Source: Phycisphaerae bacterium
GTDB lineage: Bacteria; Planctomycetota; Phycisphaerae; Phycisphaerales; SM1A02
Direction of reading: 5' to 3'
Length of the DNA: 34,686 nucleotides
NCBI GenBank assembly: GCA_002716385.1
Contig: PBAX01000016.1
Span: 1 to 34,686, forward strand
Both the position numbers and the translations under genes were made by a program. Below are positions 8,250-17,322 of the stretch, piece after piece (within the stretch, counting starts at the first letter, position 1; each line of letters begins with the position of its first letter). The notes under the pieces were generated by a model. That model saw only the letters and a program-made list of their open reading frames with translations. It made no database searches and was not told the origin of the DNA.

Positions 8250-8266
8250 TACCTCCTGATCAGGTA
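8250..8266 (-). promoter_or_regulatory. Small hairpin covering the ribosome site of the TlpA-like gene
   Basis: On the minus strand TACCT and AGGTA pair as a 5-bp stem around the loop GATCAGG. The right arm and part of the loop make up the AGGAGGT ribosome site at 8257-8251. An overlapping perfect palindrome CCTGATCAGG is at 8255-8264. The fold could lower translation of the downstream gene unless it is opened, but the stem is short, so the effect is speculative. Confidence 0.35.
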
Positions 8267-8334
8267 CCAGAGCAAGTACTAAGTAGCTTCATGAGTATAG
8301 CCAACAAGACTGCCGGTCCACCCAACAATTCGCC

Positions 8335-9543
8335 TCAGGCATCATCCAGAAGATCCACGCTCTTGAATGTGATCCCCTCGAGCATCTTGAGACTGGCCCC
8401 ACCACCAGTTGAAACATGGCTGATCCTCTCGGAAAGACCGAAGGTCTCGAGGGCGGCGGCGGTCTCTCCTCCGCCCACGACAGTGGTCCCATGATGTTTG
8501 GTGGCCTGAGCGATCCCTTCGGCCACCTGCCTGGAGCCAGCATCGAAGGGGGGCTTCTCGAAGACACCCATGGGTCCGTTCCAGACGATGGTCTTCGCCT
8601 TCGACAGTCTCTTCTTCCAGTCCATTCCTGTTTCAGGACCGATGTCCAGCCCCATCAGATCCGGCGGAATGCCGATCTCGCAGGCTCGAACATGCTGGAC
8701 ATCCTCAATTGAACCGGAGCATTGATGATCCATGGGCAGGTGAATGGCCTTGCCCTTGGCTTCCGCCTTCTGCAGGAGCGATCTGGCCGTATCGATCATG
8801 TCATCCTCGACAAGACTTGTCCCGACAGCATGATCCGTCGCCTTGAGGAACGTGTACGCCATGGCACCACCCACGAAGATGGCGTCCACTCGCTCGAGAA
8901 GATGATTGATGGCGCCGAGCTTGTCGGAGACCTTGGCACCACCAAGCACCGCATAGAACGGGGACTCGGCCTCCTCTATCGCGGTTGAAAGATAGTCCAG
9001 TTCCTTCATCAGCAGCAGCCCCGCCACACGCGGACGATCAAGCATCTTCTCAGGCATGCCGACCATCGAGGCATGGGATCGATGCGCCGTACCGAAGGCG
9101 TCATTCACATATACGTCGGCGAGTCGGGACAATGAATCGGCGAACTCGGGATCATTCGACTTCTCTCCGGGATGAAAACGAAGGTTCTCCAGCACAAGAA
9201 CCTCTCCGCCAGCAAGCGAATCCACCGACTGTTCGACTTTTCCCCCGACACAATCCTCGACGAAATGGACCGGATGCTTCTTGCCAAGCAGCGATCTCAG
9301 ACAATCCGCTGCGGGCCTGAGCGAGAAGGCTGGCTCGAAGCCCTTGCCGGAAGGCCGCCCCAGATGACTCGCCAGAACAAGGCGACCACCATGCTTAAGC
9401 ACATGCTCGATGCTCGGCAGGGCCATCCGGATGCGCCGATCATCCAGCACACCGCCGTCCTCGTCGAGGGGCACGTTGAAATCCACACGCATGAAAACAC
9501 GCTTTTCAGCGACAGCAAGATCATGAAGTGACTGCTTTGTCAT
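8335..9543 (-). CDS. pgk: Phosphoglycerate kinase
   Basis: A 402-residue, full-length cytoplasmic enzyme that transfers phosphate from 1,3-bisphosphoglycerate to ADP in glycolysis. The N-lobe has RVDFNVPLD near residue 19, SHLGRP, and DAFGTAHRSHAS. The C-lobe has the nucleotide-binding stretch VLGGAKVSDKLG, the VWNGPMGVFE motif, GGGETAAAL and STGGGASL near the end. It is the first gene of a minus-strand series leading through the TlpA-like gene, rpe, accD and lnt. A 93-bp gap follows it. It is divergent from miaA across 85 bp, which must hold promoters for both directions; I could not assign them with confidence. Confidence 0.98.
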   Translation of the reverse strand: MTKQSLHDLAVAEKRVFMRVDFNVPLDEDGGVLDDRRIRMALPSIEHVLKHGGRLVLASHLGRPSGKGFEPAFSLRPAADCLRSLLGKKHPVHFVEDCVGGKVEQSVDSLAGGEVLVLENLRFHPGEKSNDPEFADSLSRLADVYVNDAFGTAHRSHASMVGMPEKMLDRPRVAGLLLMKELDYLSTAIEEAESPFYAVLGGAKVSDKLGAINHLLERVDAIFVGGAMAYTFLKATDHAVGTSLVEDDMIDTARSLLQKAEAKGKAIHLPMDHQCSGSIEDVQHVRACEIGIPPDLMGLDIGPETGMDWKKRLSKAKTIVWNGPMGVFEKPPFDAGSRQVAEGIAQATKHHGTTVVGGGETAAALETFGLSERISHVSTGGGASLKMLEGITFKSVDLLDDA

Positions 9544-9628
9544 TACATTGACTCCGGATGCGTACGGTACCTTCTTCCGCGACGTTGAATTTCATGGATC
9601 CGAAACTTCCAGACAACAATAGTGATTT

Positions 9629-10600
9629 ATGGATATCACCACTCCCTGCATCCTGATCGTCGGGCCGACCGCCGGCGGCAAGACGAGCCTCTCGCTCGAG
9701 TTGGCCCAACGACTGCCGGGAGGTGGTGAATGCGTCTGCGCAGACTCCATGCAGGTATACCGTGGTATGGACATAGGAACGGCCAAGCCAACCCCGTCAG
9801 AAAGAGCCATCGCGCCCCATCATCTGCTCGATTTGGTTGAGCCGAATGAACCCTTCACAGTGGATCACTGGCTACCAATGGCTGAAAGGACAATTGAGGA
9901 CATCCGGAGCAGAGGACGTTTTCCGATCCTGGTTGGAGGCACCAACCTCTACATCAAGGCCTTCATGTCGGGCATGATGGATGGTCCGGCACCTGATGAA
10001 ACACTCCGGGAATCACTGGAAGCCCTGGACTCGAAGACGCTCAGAGAGCGACTCCTGAGGGCGGACCCGATCGCGGCGGATCGCATCCATGCCAATGATC
10101 GAAGACGAACAATCAGGGCACTTGAAGTCCACCATCTGACGGGCGTTCCGATTTCAGAATCGCAGGCCCAATGGGATCAGCCCGATGTTCGAGAGGACAC
10201 GCTGCTGGTCGGACTGAACTACCCCGCCGATGTCATCAACCCCAGGATCAACGCCAGAGTCCGGATGATGATGGACGATGGGCTTCTGAAGGAGGTGGCC
10301 AACCTCCATGCAAAGGAGAAGCTTGGGCCTCAGGCCATCGAGGCATTGGGCTATCGTCAGCTCGTGGACCATCTGGAAGGAAAGCTCGAGCTGGAGGAGG
10401 CGATCGAGCAGATCAAGATCAGGACACGGCGATTTGCCAAGAATCAGAGGACCTGGTTGAAAAGATTTCAGGCTCACATTGAGGGCTGCTGGATCGAGTG
10501 CCCGGATGGTGATACTCAAAGTGTTGTAGATAAAGCACTTAAAGCAGTAGAATCGCACCCCTTGTTGACCCCTTTTCAGGGTCCGAAAACAGACCCATAG
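9629..10600 (+). CDS. miaA: tRNA dimethylallyltransferase
   Basis: A 323-residue enzyme that adds a dimethylallyl group to N6 of A37 in tRNAs reading UNN codons. The P-loop GPTAGGKT is at residues 12-19. DSMQVYRGMDIGTAKP follows near 39, then GGTNLYIKA near 102. The C-terminal family signature around RTRRFAKNQRTWLKR is intact. Length is normal. No strong ribosome site precedes the ATG. It is divergent from pgk and co-directional with topA, from which it is separated by 132 bp. Its substrate, dimethylallyl diphosphate, comes from the MEP pathway whose ispG and dxs genes lie within 10 kb. Confidence 0.97.
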   Translation: MDITTPCILIVGPTAGGKTSLSLELAQRLPGGGECVCADSMQVYRGMDIGTAKPTPSERAIAPHHLLDLVEPNEPFTVDHWLPMAERTIEDIRSRGRFPILVGGTNLYIKAFMSGMMDGPAPDETLRESLEALDSKTLRERLLRADPIAADRIHANDRRRTIRALEVHHLTGVPISESQAQWDQPDVREDTLLVGLNYPADVINPRINARVRMMMDDGLLKEVANLHAKEKLGPQAIEALGYRQLVDHLEGKLELEEAIEQIKIRTRRFAKNQRTWLKRFQAHIEGCWIECPDGDTQSVVDKALKAVESHPLLTPFQGPKTDP

Positions 10601-10624
10601 AAGACTTCCTTCAAAAAAACTGGC

Positions 10625-10655
10625 TTGACAGGACCGATTGGGCCGCTTCAATACT
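10625..10655 (+). promoter_or_regulatory. Candidate topA promoter
   Basis: A perfect TTGACA at 10625-10630 is followed by AATACT at 10650-10655 with a 19-base spacer, or CAATAC with 18. The spacer is slightly long. It sits in the gap after miaA and would give a leader of about 70 bases to the topA ATG at 10733. Confidence 0.4.
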
Positions 10656-10732
10656 GCCCTGCCATTGATTCATACCTCTATATGAGATGGCTTGCGTTCC
10701 CCGACCCCTCGTTCCCCAAGGCCAGATTGCCC

Positions 10733-13333
10733 ATGTCCAAGAACCTTGTCATCGTTGAATCGCCTGCCAAGGCCAAGACGATTTCCAAATATCTGGGCTC
10801 CGATTTCGTCGTGGAGGCGTCCGTCGGCCACGTGCGGGATCTCCCCCGCTCAGCCAAGGGAGAGCCGGTCCCCGGGGTGGATCTGGAGAACGACTTCAAG
10901 CCTACCTATGAAGTCACCAAGGATGCCAAGAAGGTCATCACCAATCTGAAGAAACTGGCCAAGAAGGCCGACACGGTCTGGTTCGCGACCGACCTCGACC
11001 GAGAAGGCGAAGCCATCGCATGGCATCTGGCCGAATGCCTTGGTGTCGAACCGGAGCAGGCTCAGAGAGTGAAGTTCAACGCGATCACCAAGGCCGAGAT
11101 CGCCAGAGCGTTCGAGGAACCACTGAACATCGATCTCGATCGAGTCAATGCCCAGCAGACCAGACGTATCGTCGACCGGATCGTCGGGTATCAGGTATCA
11201 CCCCTGCTCTGGAAGAGAGTGGCTCGTGGCCTGAGTGCCGGACGCGTACAGTCGGTTGCGGTCCGCATGGTCGTTGAACGCGAACGGGAGATCCGCGCCT
11301 TCATCCCCGACGAGTACTGGAGTGTCACAGGTCGCTTCATCAAGCAGGCAGATCAGGCCGCGCAACTCCGTGAGTCCTGGAATGCCTTCATGGCTGAACG
11401 TGATCAGCGTGACAACCCGCCGACGAAGAAGAGGCAGAATGAATGGCTCTCGAATCAATCCGCCATAACTGGAATGCTCCATGAGCTCGAAGGCAAGCGA
11501 TTCGACATGCGACTGACGGCTGACGGATTCGAATCGAAGGGTACTGCTGATAAGTCACATCAGGAAGGGGTTCTGGAACTGGCCGATCGAATCGGTCTGA
11601 AGGACGCCTCTCTTGAAGTCACGGATGATCCCGAAGGAAAGGGACCAGCCAAACGGCTCATTCGAGTCAAAGGCGAACTAGATCCCGCCGTGCAGTACCG
11701 GATCAACAGCATCGAGAAGAAGCAATCGAGATCCAGACCGCATGCACCGTTCATCACGACATCGCTTCAGGCGGCCGCGAGCAACACGTTTGGATTCACC
11801 GCCAAGGGAACCATGGGTGCCGCCCAGAAGCTCTATCAGGGAATCAAGCTCCCAGGCGAGGGCGAAGTCGGCCTGATCACCTACATGCGAACCGACTCGA
11901 CCCACCTTTCACCGGAAGCCATGAAATCCGCACGTGAGTACATCAAGCAGAACTGCGGCGACGAGTACCTGCCGGAGAAGCCGATTCAGTACTCCACCAG
12001 CAACAAGGATGCACAGGAGGCGCATGAGGCCATTCGGCCGACCGACCCATTCCGACATCCGGACTCGCTGCCATCGACGGTCGCCGATGATCTTCGCAAG
12101 CTCTATACCCTCATCTGGCGACGATTCGTCTCCAGCCAGATGGTGCCCGCCGTCTGGGACAGAACCGACGTCAAGCTGCATCGTCACGATCGCGACACTG
12201 GTGTTTCATTCCGCGGCAGCGGACGAATGCTCGTGTTCGACGGCTTCTACAAGATCTCCGGGGTCCCCTCCTCGGATCGTGAGCAGACGCTGCCGCCAAT
12301 GGAAGAAGGTGATTTGTTCACGCCCTTCAGCATGGAGCCGGATCAGCACTTCACATCACCTCCACCACGTTTCAATGAGGCCAGCCTGGTGAAGTACATG
12401 GAACACGAGGGGATCGGCAGGCCATCCACGTACGCTTCCATCATCGATGTCATTCAACGTCGCAAGTATGTCGAGAAACTCGAGCGAGCCTTTCATCCGA
12501 CCGACATCGGCGAGGTCGTCACCGACAAGCTGATCGAGGCCTTCCCTCGACTTATGGATCTGGGTTACACCAGATCAATGGAGGCCGATCTCGACCGCAT
12601 CGCCACCGGCGAGGCCAGCTGGACCAAGACGCTCCATGACTTCTACGGGCCTTTCTCGAATTCACTCGAGCATGCCCTCGAAAACATGTCGCATGCCCGT
12701 GCGGAAACGACACCGGCCCCCTACGCCTGCCCCGAATGCGGCGCAAGAACCCACTACAGACTGGGGAGAAACGGCAAGTTCCTCTCCTGTGGCACCTACC
12801 CGGACTGCGATTTCGCGACCACCATTGATCGCAAGGGTCAGCCACTTCTGCAGCAGACTGTCGATGTGGCCTGCGAGGCCGGCTCCGACATGGTGCTGCG
12901 AAATGGACGGTTCGGACCGTTCATCGCCTCGACCGACTATCCCGAGGTCAAGTACATCGTGAACCTCGACAAGGATGGCGGCATTAAATATCCCTCCATC
13001 CCTCCTTTGACGACCGACCTTCCATGCAGCAAGTGCGATCGCACGCTCAATCTCCGAAACGGTAAACGTGGTCCATGGCTTGGATGTTCGGGCTTCCCGA
13101 AGTGTCGAGGCCGAGGTGCCTGGAAACAGCTCGATGACGAGGTACGCGAAAAACTCGAGAAGGAACTGGCGGCCCATGAGAAGGCCAACCCGCAGCATGT
13201 TCCAAAGCGGATCGATGGAACCGTGATCCCCGAGGGAACACCGTCCTCCGAACTCCTTCTGCCGGGACAACAGGCGGATCTGCCCATTCATCCGGAAGCG
13301 GCAGCCGAACAGGCCGCATCCAATGACAACTGA
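10733..13333 (+). CDS. topA: DNA topoisomerase I
   Basis: An 866-residue type IA topoisomerase that relaxes negative supercoils. The start is placed at the ATG before SKNLVIVESPAKAKT; the open frame continues 36 codons upstream without family character. The Toprim domain has Glu9 and DLDREGE at 87-93. The active-site Tyr384 lies in LITYMRTDST. The segment after YWSV (about residues 200-340) is longer than usual and carries a charged insertion (near DNPPTKKRQNEW). The tail has two full Cys4 zinc ribbons (CPECG...CGTYPDC and CSKC...CSGFPKC) flanking a third repeat that has lost most cysteines. The last 11 bases overlap the TetR-type gene. Confidence 0.97.
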   Translation: MSKNLVIVESPAKAKTISKYLGSDFVVEASVGHVRDLPRSAKGEPVPGVDLENDFKPTYEVTKDAKKVITNLKKLAKKADTVWFATDLDREGEAIAWHLAECLGVEPEQAQRVKFNAITKAEIARAFEEPLNIDLDRVNAQQTRRIVDRIVGYQVSPLLWKRVARGLSAGRVQSVAVRMVVEREREIRAFIPDEYWSVTGRFIKQADQAAQLRESWNAFMAERDQRDNPPTKKRQNEWLSNQSAITGMLHELEGKRFDMRLTADGFESKGTADKSHQEGVLELADRIGLKDASLEVTDDPEGKGPAKRLIRVKGELDPAVQYRINSIEKKQSRSRPHAPFITTSLQAAASNTFGFTAKGTMGAAQKLYQGIKLPGEGEVGLITYMRTDSTHLSPEAMKSAREYIKQNCGDEYLPEKPIQYSTSNKDAQEAHEAIRPTDPFRHPDSLPSTVADDLRKLYTLIWRRFVSSQMVPAVWDRTDVKLHRHDRDTGVSFRGSGRMLVFDGFYKISGVPSSDREQTLPPMEEGDLFTPFSMEPDQHFTSPPPRFNEASLVKYMEHEGIGRPSTYASIIDVIQRRKYVEKLERAFHPTDIGEVVTDKLIEAFPRLMDLGYTRSMEADLDRIATGEASWTKTLHDFYGPFSNSLEHALENMSHARAETTPAPYACPECGARTHYRLGRNGKFLSCGTYPDCDFATTIDRKGQPLLQQTVDVACEAGSDMVLRNGRFGPFIASTDYPEVKYIVNLDKDGGIKYPSIPPLTTDLPCSKCDRTLNLRNGKRGPWLGCSGFPKCRGRGAWKQLDDEVREKLEKELAAHEKANPQHVPKRIDGTVIPEGTPSSELLLPGQQADLPIHPEAAAEQAASNDN

Positions 13334-13790
13334 TCACAACGAACGCGGCACGACCAGACTGACTGCGGACGACCGTCGGCTGGCGATTCTGGACAATGCC
13401 GAACTCGTCTTCGTGAAGAACGGCTTCCACGCGACGAGCACCCGGGAGATCGCCGACGCCTGTCGAGTTACCGAACCGGTTCTCTACCGGCATTTCAAGG
13501 GCAAGGAAGATCTCTTCCTCACCATGCTCCGCAGGATGTTCGAGGATGGAATCCGGGATCTCCAGACTCAAGAACAGTCCGAGATTGAGGCTGAACAGGC
13601 CAGACTCCGGATTCTGGAAGCCCTACTGCTCTGCAACTCGACGCCTCAGATCGAGGAGACCGGATCGCTGGCACGATCCCGTGCAGCGGAACTGAAGGCG
13701 GCTTTCGGCAGGAATCAGCCGGATGGGCCTGGATCCGAACTGGCCGTTTCGCTGGGAAGACTGATCCTGGATCGACTTGAAATTGACTGA
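13323..13790 (+). CDS. TetR/AcrR-type transcriptional regulator (short)
   Basis: A 155-residue protein with a clear TetR DNA-binding domain: the first helices (RLAILDNAELVFVKNGF), the helix-turn-helix TSTREIADACRVTEPVLYRHF, and KEDLF after it. The ligand domain is short compared with the usual 190-220 residues, so it may be reduced or dimerise differently. The ATG lies inside the last codons of topA (overlap 11 bases), which suggests co-translation. No efflux pump or other usual target lies next to it. The target and ligand are unknown; autoregulation or control of topA is possible but not shown. Confidence 0.88.
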   Translation: MTTDHNERGTTRLTADDRRLAILDNAELVFVKNGFHATSTREIADACRVTEPVLYRHFKGKEDLFLTMLRRMFEDGIRDLQTQEQSEIEAEQARLRILEALLLCNSTPQIEETGSLARSRAAELKAAFGRNQPDGPGSELAVSLGRLILDRLEID

Positions 13791-13819
13791 TCGATGAAGT
13801 CCGCTTCACTGCTACAATC

Positions 13820-15079
13820 ATGGCGATGAACGAACGTCGGCCAACTCGACAGATTTCGCTCGGGAACGAGCACACCGGAATCATTCGCATCGGAGGCGAT
13901 GCCCCCGTCGCCGTGCAGACCATGACTGCTGGCTACACATGGGATATCGATGCCTGCGTGGCCGAGATCAACCGAATGACCGAAGCCGGGGCCGATGTCG
14001 TCCGAGTGGCCGTCCCCCAGGCCAAGGACACCGAAGCGCTTCCGGAGATTCTCAACCAGACCAAGGTTCCCATCGTCGCGGACGTCCACTTCCACTACAA
14101 GCGTGCGTTGGAATCGATCGAGGCGGGCATCCACAAGATTCGACTGAATCCCGGAAACATCTCCGATCGCGATCAGGTCAACAGCGTCATCGACGCCTGC
14201 CGGGAACGCGGCATCCCGATTCGAATCGGTGTGAACGAAGGTTCCATCATCGAACGCAAGGACAAGGCTGTTCGCCAGAAGGAACTCGGCAAGTTCTTCG
14301 CGGATCGACGCCAGGGGCATCTGATCGCGTTGATGATCGCCAAGCTCGAGGAGTATCTGGAGATCTTCGAGGAACGGGACTTCCATGACATCTGCATCAG
14401 CGCGAAGTCGATGGATCCGAGACTCGTGATGGATGTCTACACCGAGATCAGCAAGCGTTTCGACTACCCGCTCCATCTTGGCGTCACGCATGCCGGTCCG
14501 AAGGAAACCGGAACCATCCGCACCGTCGTCGCCTTGGGAACGCTGCTGGCCGGAGGGATCGGCGACACCGTCCGAATCTCGTACGCGAACGATCCGGTCT
14601 ACGAAGTCGAGGACGCGCTCGAGATGCTCTATTGCCTGGGGCTTCGTGAACGCAAGGGTGTTGAACTGATCGCCTGCCCGACCTGCGGTCGAATTCAGGT
14701 CGATCTCTTCGAACTGATCCAGGCCGTTCGACTCAAGATCGCCGACGAGATCCAGCTTCCGATGAAGGTCGCCGTGATGGGCTGCATCGTCAACGGACCT
14801 GGAGAAGCCGAGGGCGCCGACGTGGCGGTCTTCGCTGGCGATCGCCGAGGCATCATCTACGTCCAGGGCGAGCGAGTGGCGAATGTTCCCGAAGAGGAGA
14901 TCCTCGATCGTCTTCTCGAGGAATGTCGGAACTTCGAGCAGAGAGTCCTCTCGGGCGAAGCTCAACTCGGGGAGAAGTCCGTGGAAATCGTTCCACCGGA
15001 CCCCATCGGAGAGCTGGGAAGCGGTGTCGACAAGATCGCCGCAGGACAGGTCGAACAGCTCACAATCGATCAATCCTGA
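13820..15079 (+). CDS. ispG: 4-hydroxy-3-methylbut-2-en-1-yl diphosphate synthase
   Basis: A 419-residue iron-sulfur enzyme that converts methylerythritol cyclodiphosphate to HMBPP, the sixth step of the MEP isoprenoid route. The TIM-barrel half has VADVHFHYKRALE, KIRLNPGNI and RIGVNEGS. The C-terminal half has the 4Fe-4S ligands Cys286 and Cys289 (CPTCGR), Cys322 and Glu329 (GCIVNGPGEAE). It is about 45 residues longer than the E. coli enzyme, partly from a C-terminal tail. Either of two close ATG codons (13820, 13826) could be the start. A long open frame opposite this gene (13715-15073) is a codon-bias shadow. dxs and a prenyl synthase gene lie 3-6 kb downstream. Confidence 0.97.
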   Translation: MAMNERRPTRQISLGNEHTGIIRIGGDAPVAVQTMTAGYTWDIDACVAEINRMTEAGADVVRVAVPQAKDTEALPEILNQTKVPIVADVHFHYKRALESIEAGIHKIRLNPGNISDRDQVNSVIDACRERGIPIRIGVNEGSIIERKDKAVRQKELGKFFADRRQGHLIALMIAKLEEYLEIFEERDFHDICISAKSMDPRLVMDVYTEISKRFDYPLHLGVTHAGPKETGTIRTVVALGTLLAGGIGDTVRISYANDPVYEVEDALEMLYCLGLRERKGVELIACPTCGRIQVDLFELIQAVRLKIADEIQLPMKVAVMGCIVNGPGEAEGADVAVFAGDRRGIIYVQGERVANVPEEEILDRLLEECRNFEQRVLSGEAQLGEKSVEIVPPDPIGELGSGVDKIAAGQVEQLTIDQS

Positions 15080-15145
15080 TCCTTGTCACCGACCGAACGC
15101 ATCACAACCGGTAATCCGATCGTATGATCTGGACAGGAGCGGACC

Positions 15146-16075
15146 ATGCGCCAAACATCAAATCGCGCCTTCACGCTTGTCGAGATGATGATCGTCATCG
15201 GCATCATCGGACTACTGATCGCCATCAGCATGACAGCCTTGATATCCGTCCGGAAACAGGGGTACAAGGTCGCGGAGAAGAACAACATCCGCCAGCTGGG
15301 CAACGCCTGGCTCAAGTATTCCCAGATCCATCGCGAGAAGATCGCTCCGGCCTGGCTTTCTCCCAACACGCAGTCGAAGTGGGAAACTGAACTCGTCTAT
15401 CCGGATGGAACGACGATCTCTCCGGCGCCGACCTATGGATCCGGTCAGCCCAATGTCGCAGGCCCATGGACATGGCGACTACTCCCCTACATGGAAAACG
15501 ATCTGAGGCTGATACGCGGCAATCGCGACAGCATGCCGATCAACGAGTGGGAGCTGGTCACCGACGACATGAAACTAGATATAGCGGAGACGCCTGCATT
15601 CGGGCTCAACGGCTATTTTCTGGGAGGTGTCTGGGATCGATGGTACGGAGAGATACGCAAGAACCATCCGAGATTCATCCGTGTCGAGGATGTCGATGGG
15701 AAAAAGGTCAACCTGGTAAACCAGTCGATTTCGATGATGAAGAATCCGTCACGAGTGATCGGATTCATCAGCAACGCGAAGGGCGAGCCCGGCCGAATCG
15801 GAACCCCTCTTGATTCGGATCCTGGACACTGGCTGGCCACTCCCCACTATCTTGGGGAGGACACCCAGTGGCGGATCAACGAGAGCCTTGACCTTGAAAT
15901 CGTCGATGGGCAGTCCGCTCCAATCGGCCGTCATGGAGGGCCCACCGTGACCTGGCATCCCGATGGCCACGTCGATGGGTTCACCATGTCGCAACTGCTT
16001 GATCAACGCCTCTGGATCGACCGCGCCAGGGACACCATCGGGGATCAGGGCTCTCGCTATCTGTACACGGAATGA
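15146..16075 (+). CDS. Prepilin-like protein with H-X9-DG signature
   Basis: A 309-residue protein with a type IV prepilin N-terminus: RA/FTLVEMMIVIGIIGLLIA, where cleavage is expected before Phe9, Glu is at +5, and Ala takes the -1 place more often held by Gly. A large exported domain follows. Near the end HGGPTVTWHPDG fits the H-X9-DG signature of planctomycete and related pseudopilin-like proteins. Such proteins are usually many per genome and their roles are poorly known. AGGAG lies about 8 bases before the ATG. No secretion or pilus assembly gene lies nearby, so it would depend on a peptidase and assembly platform encoded elsewhere. Confidence 0.88.
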   Translation: MRQTSNRAFTLVEMMIVIGIIGLLIAISMTALISVRKQGYKVAEKNNIRQLGNAWLKYSQIHREKIAPAWLSPNTQSKWETELVYPDGTTISPAPTYGSGQPNVAGPWTWRLLPYMENDLRLIRGNRDSMPINEWELVTDDMKLDIAETPAFGLNGYFLGGVWDRWYGEIRKNHPRFIRVEDVDGKKVNLVNQSISMMKNPSRVIGFISNAKGEPGRIGTPLDSDPGHWLATPHYLGEDTQWRINESLDLEIVDGQSAPIGRHGGPTVTWHPDGHVDGFTMSQLLDQRLWIDRARDTIGDQGSRYLYTE

Positions 16076-16090
16076 TCGCCATCGTTGCTG

Positions 16091-17320
16091 CTACTGGGCA
16101 CGACTCTGCTGAGCCATGCGTTGCAGCGCCATGTTGATCGACGTCCTGATCATGGACATCTCGGCCGGGCTGAGATTCGATTCCTTCAGATCAACCGAAA
16201 TGGCGGGTAGCCATCTTTCTTCAACCGGTGACCAGCCCGTGGTCTTCAATCTGATGTCCAGATCCTCCATGTGGCCGGCACCATAGAGGACGGAGATGTC
16301 CTTGTGATCCGCCTGAAGAATCGCCTTCAGATCTTCCATGACCACGGCGTTGCGTTCATTGATCAGGATCTCGCCGCCTACACCATCCCCAAACTGCTTC
16401 ATGGCGACTTCAATGGCGTCATTTCTTCCGAGGATCTCGATCAGAGCAACCTTCAAGCCATCGGTGACCGTACCCCCGGACATCATGTCCAGAATCGGAA
16501 TCAATCGCATGAGCACCTTCACAAGCCCGGCTGGAAGACTGGACCCCTCGAGCATTCCGGAAAGCCCCTCGAGCTGAATGCCCTCCTCCTGGAATCTGGA
16601 CTGCAGTGTCTCCCAGCTCATGTCACTCACGATCCAGTTGGACTGCTCATAGGGCAGCTCGGCCAGCTGGAATTCCAGCTTCAGACCCTCAGCAAGCGAC
16701 TCCTGAATACCCTTCGATGGAATCTCCCGACCTTCGATGACCACCGGCACGAGAAGATCCGAATCGAACCCCTCTCCACCCGGCAGGCCGTCTCTGCCAA
16801 GACTACGGATACCGCTCTGGTTGCCGTTTCTGGCGATGCCGAGAGGATGCCCCCAGGCATCGGAGCGAGTCGAACGCACCGCATCGACCATCCTTCGATC
16901 GATGACAATCGAACGTTTCTCCAGATCGTCCATCGATGCCGGCGCCTGATCGGCGAGTTCGACGGACGCTGCGAGATGGGCCAGCCAATGCATGGAAGCA
17001 TTCGTGTTTCGAAGCTTCTCTTCAGGAGTATCGCCGGATGCGCCGCGAGAAGCCTCCTCCATCACTGACTCGTAGAGAATCACGTCATGGTCGGCCATCA
17101 ATTCGGAAATGGAATCGTAGAAGGCCCCATCTCCGATATGTGAGACACCGACTAGCCAGATGTTTCGATCCTGAAAATCAGGATTCGTGTATCGACGTGA
17201 CGCGATGAGCAGCTCCGCAGAGACATCGGGCATGACCGAGGATCGCAACCAGACCGATTCCGGCTCTTCGTTAGCCTGAAAGGCTGTCGCCATCAGCAGC
17301 ATGAGAATTGATTCGAGCAT
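16091..17320 (-). CDS. Exported TIKI/TraB-like protein
   Basis: A 409-residue protein with a short signal peptide (ILMLLMATAFQA). I see the paired GX2H motifs that mark the TIKI/TraB (also GumN/ChaN-related) fold: GVSH at 58-61 and GAGH at 347-350. A conserved Glu follows the first (ILYES, Glu84) and an NERN motif with Arg323 lies before the second. These residues fit a metal-dependent hydrolase site; eukaryotic TIKI members are proteases, while the bacterial role is mostly unknown. The middle (about 95-310) is variable. The ATG at 17320 lies 2 bases past the stop of the upstream ExbB-like gene; a TTG at 17326 would overlap it. Tight spacing suggests joint expression. It converges on the pseudopilin gene. 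Confidence 0.75.
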   Translation of the reverse strand: MLESILMLLMATAFQANEEPESVWLRSSVMPDVSAELLIASRRYTNPDFQDRNIWLVGVSHIGDGAFYDSISELMADHDVILYESVMEEASRGASGDTPEEKLRNTNASMHWLAHLAASVELADQAPASMDDLEKRSIVIDRRMVDAVRSTRSDAWGHPLGIARNGNQSGIRSLGRDGLPGGEGFDSDLLVPVVIEGREIPSKGIQESLAEGLKLEFQLAELPYEQSNWIVSDMSWETLQSRFQEEGIQLEGLSGMLEGSSLPAGLVKVLMRLIPILDMMSGGTVTDGLKVALIEILGRNDAIEVAMKQFGDGVGGEILINERNAVVMEDLKAILQADHKDISVLYGAGHMEDLDIRLKTTGWSPVEERWLPAISVDLKESNLSPAEMSMIRTSINMALQRMAQQSRAQ

Positions 17321-17322
17321 GA

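Noticed and set aside
9544..9628. Promoters in the pgk-miaA divergent gap
   Set aside because: TTGACT and TTGAAT-like hexamers occur, but no -10 box at proper spacing was convincing on either strand.
10568..10584. GACCC/GGGTC hairpin near the miaA end as a terminator
   Set aside because: It lies within the coding sequence and no T-run follows.
10625..10732. A 36-residue upstream extension of topA
   Set aside because: The family starts at SKNLVIVESP, and the extension overlaps the candidate promoter.
13715..15073. A 452-codon open frame on the minus strand opposite ispG
   Set aside because: It lies almost entirely opposite the well-supported ispG gene and has no recognisable domain; it is explained by codon bias on the coding strand.
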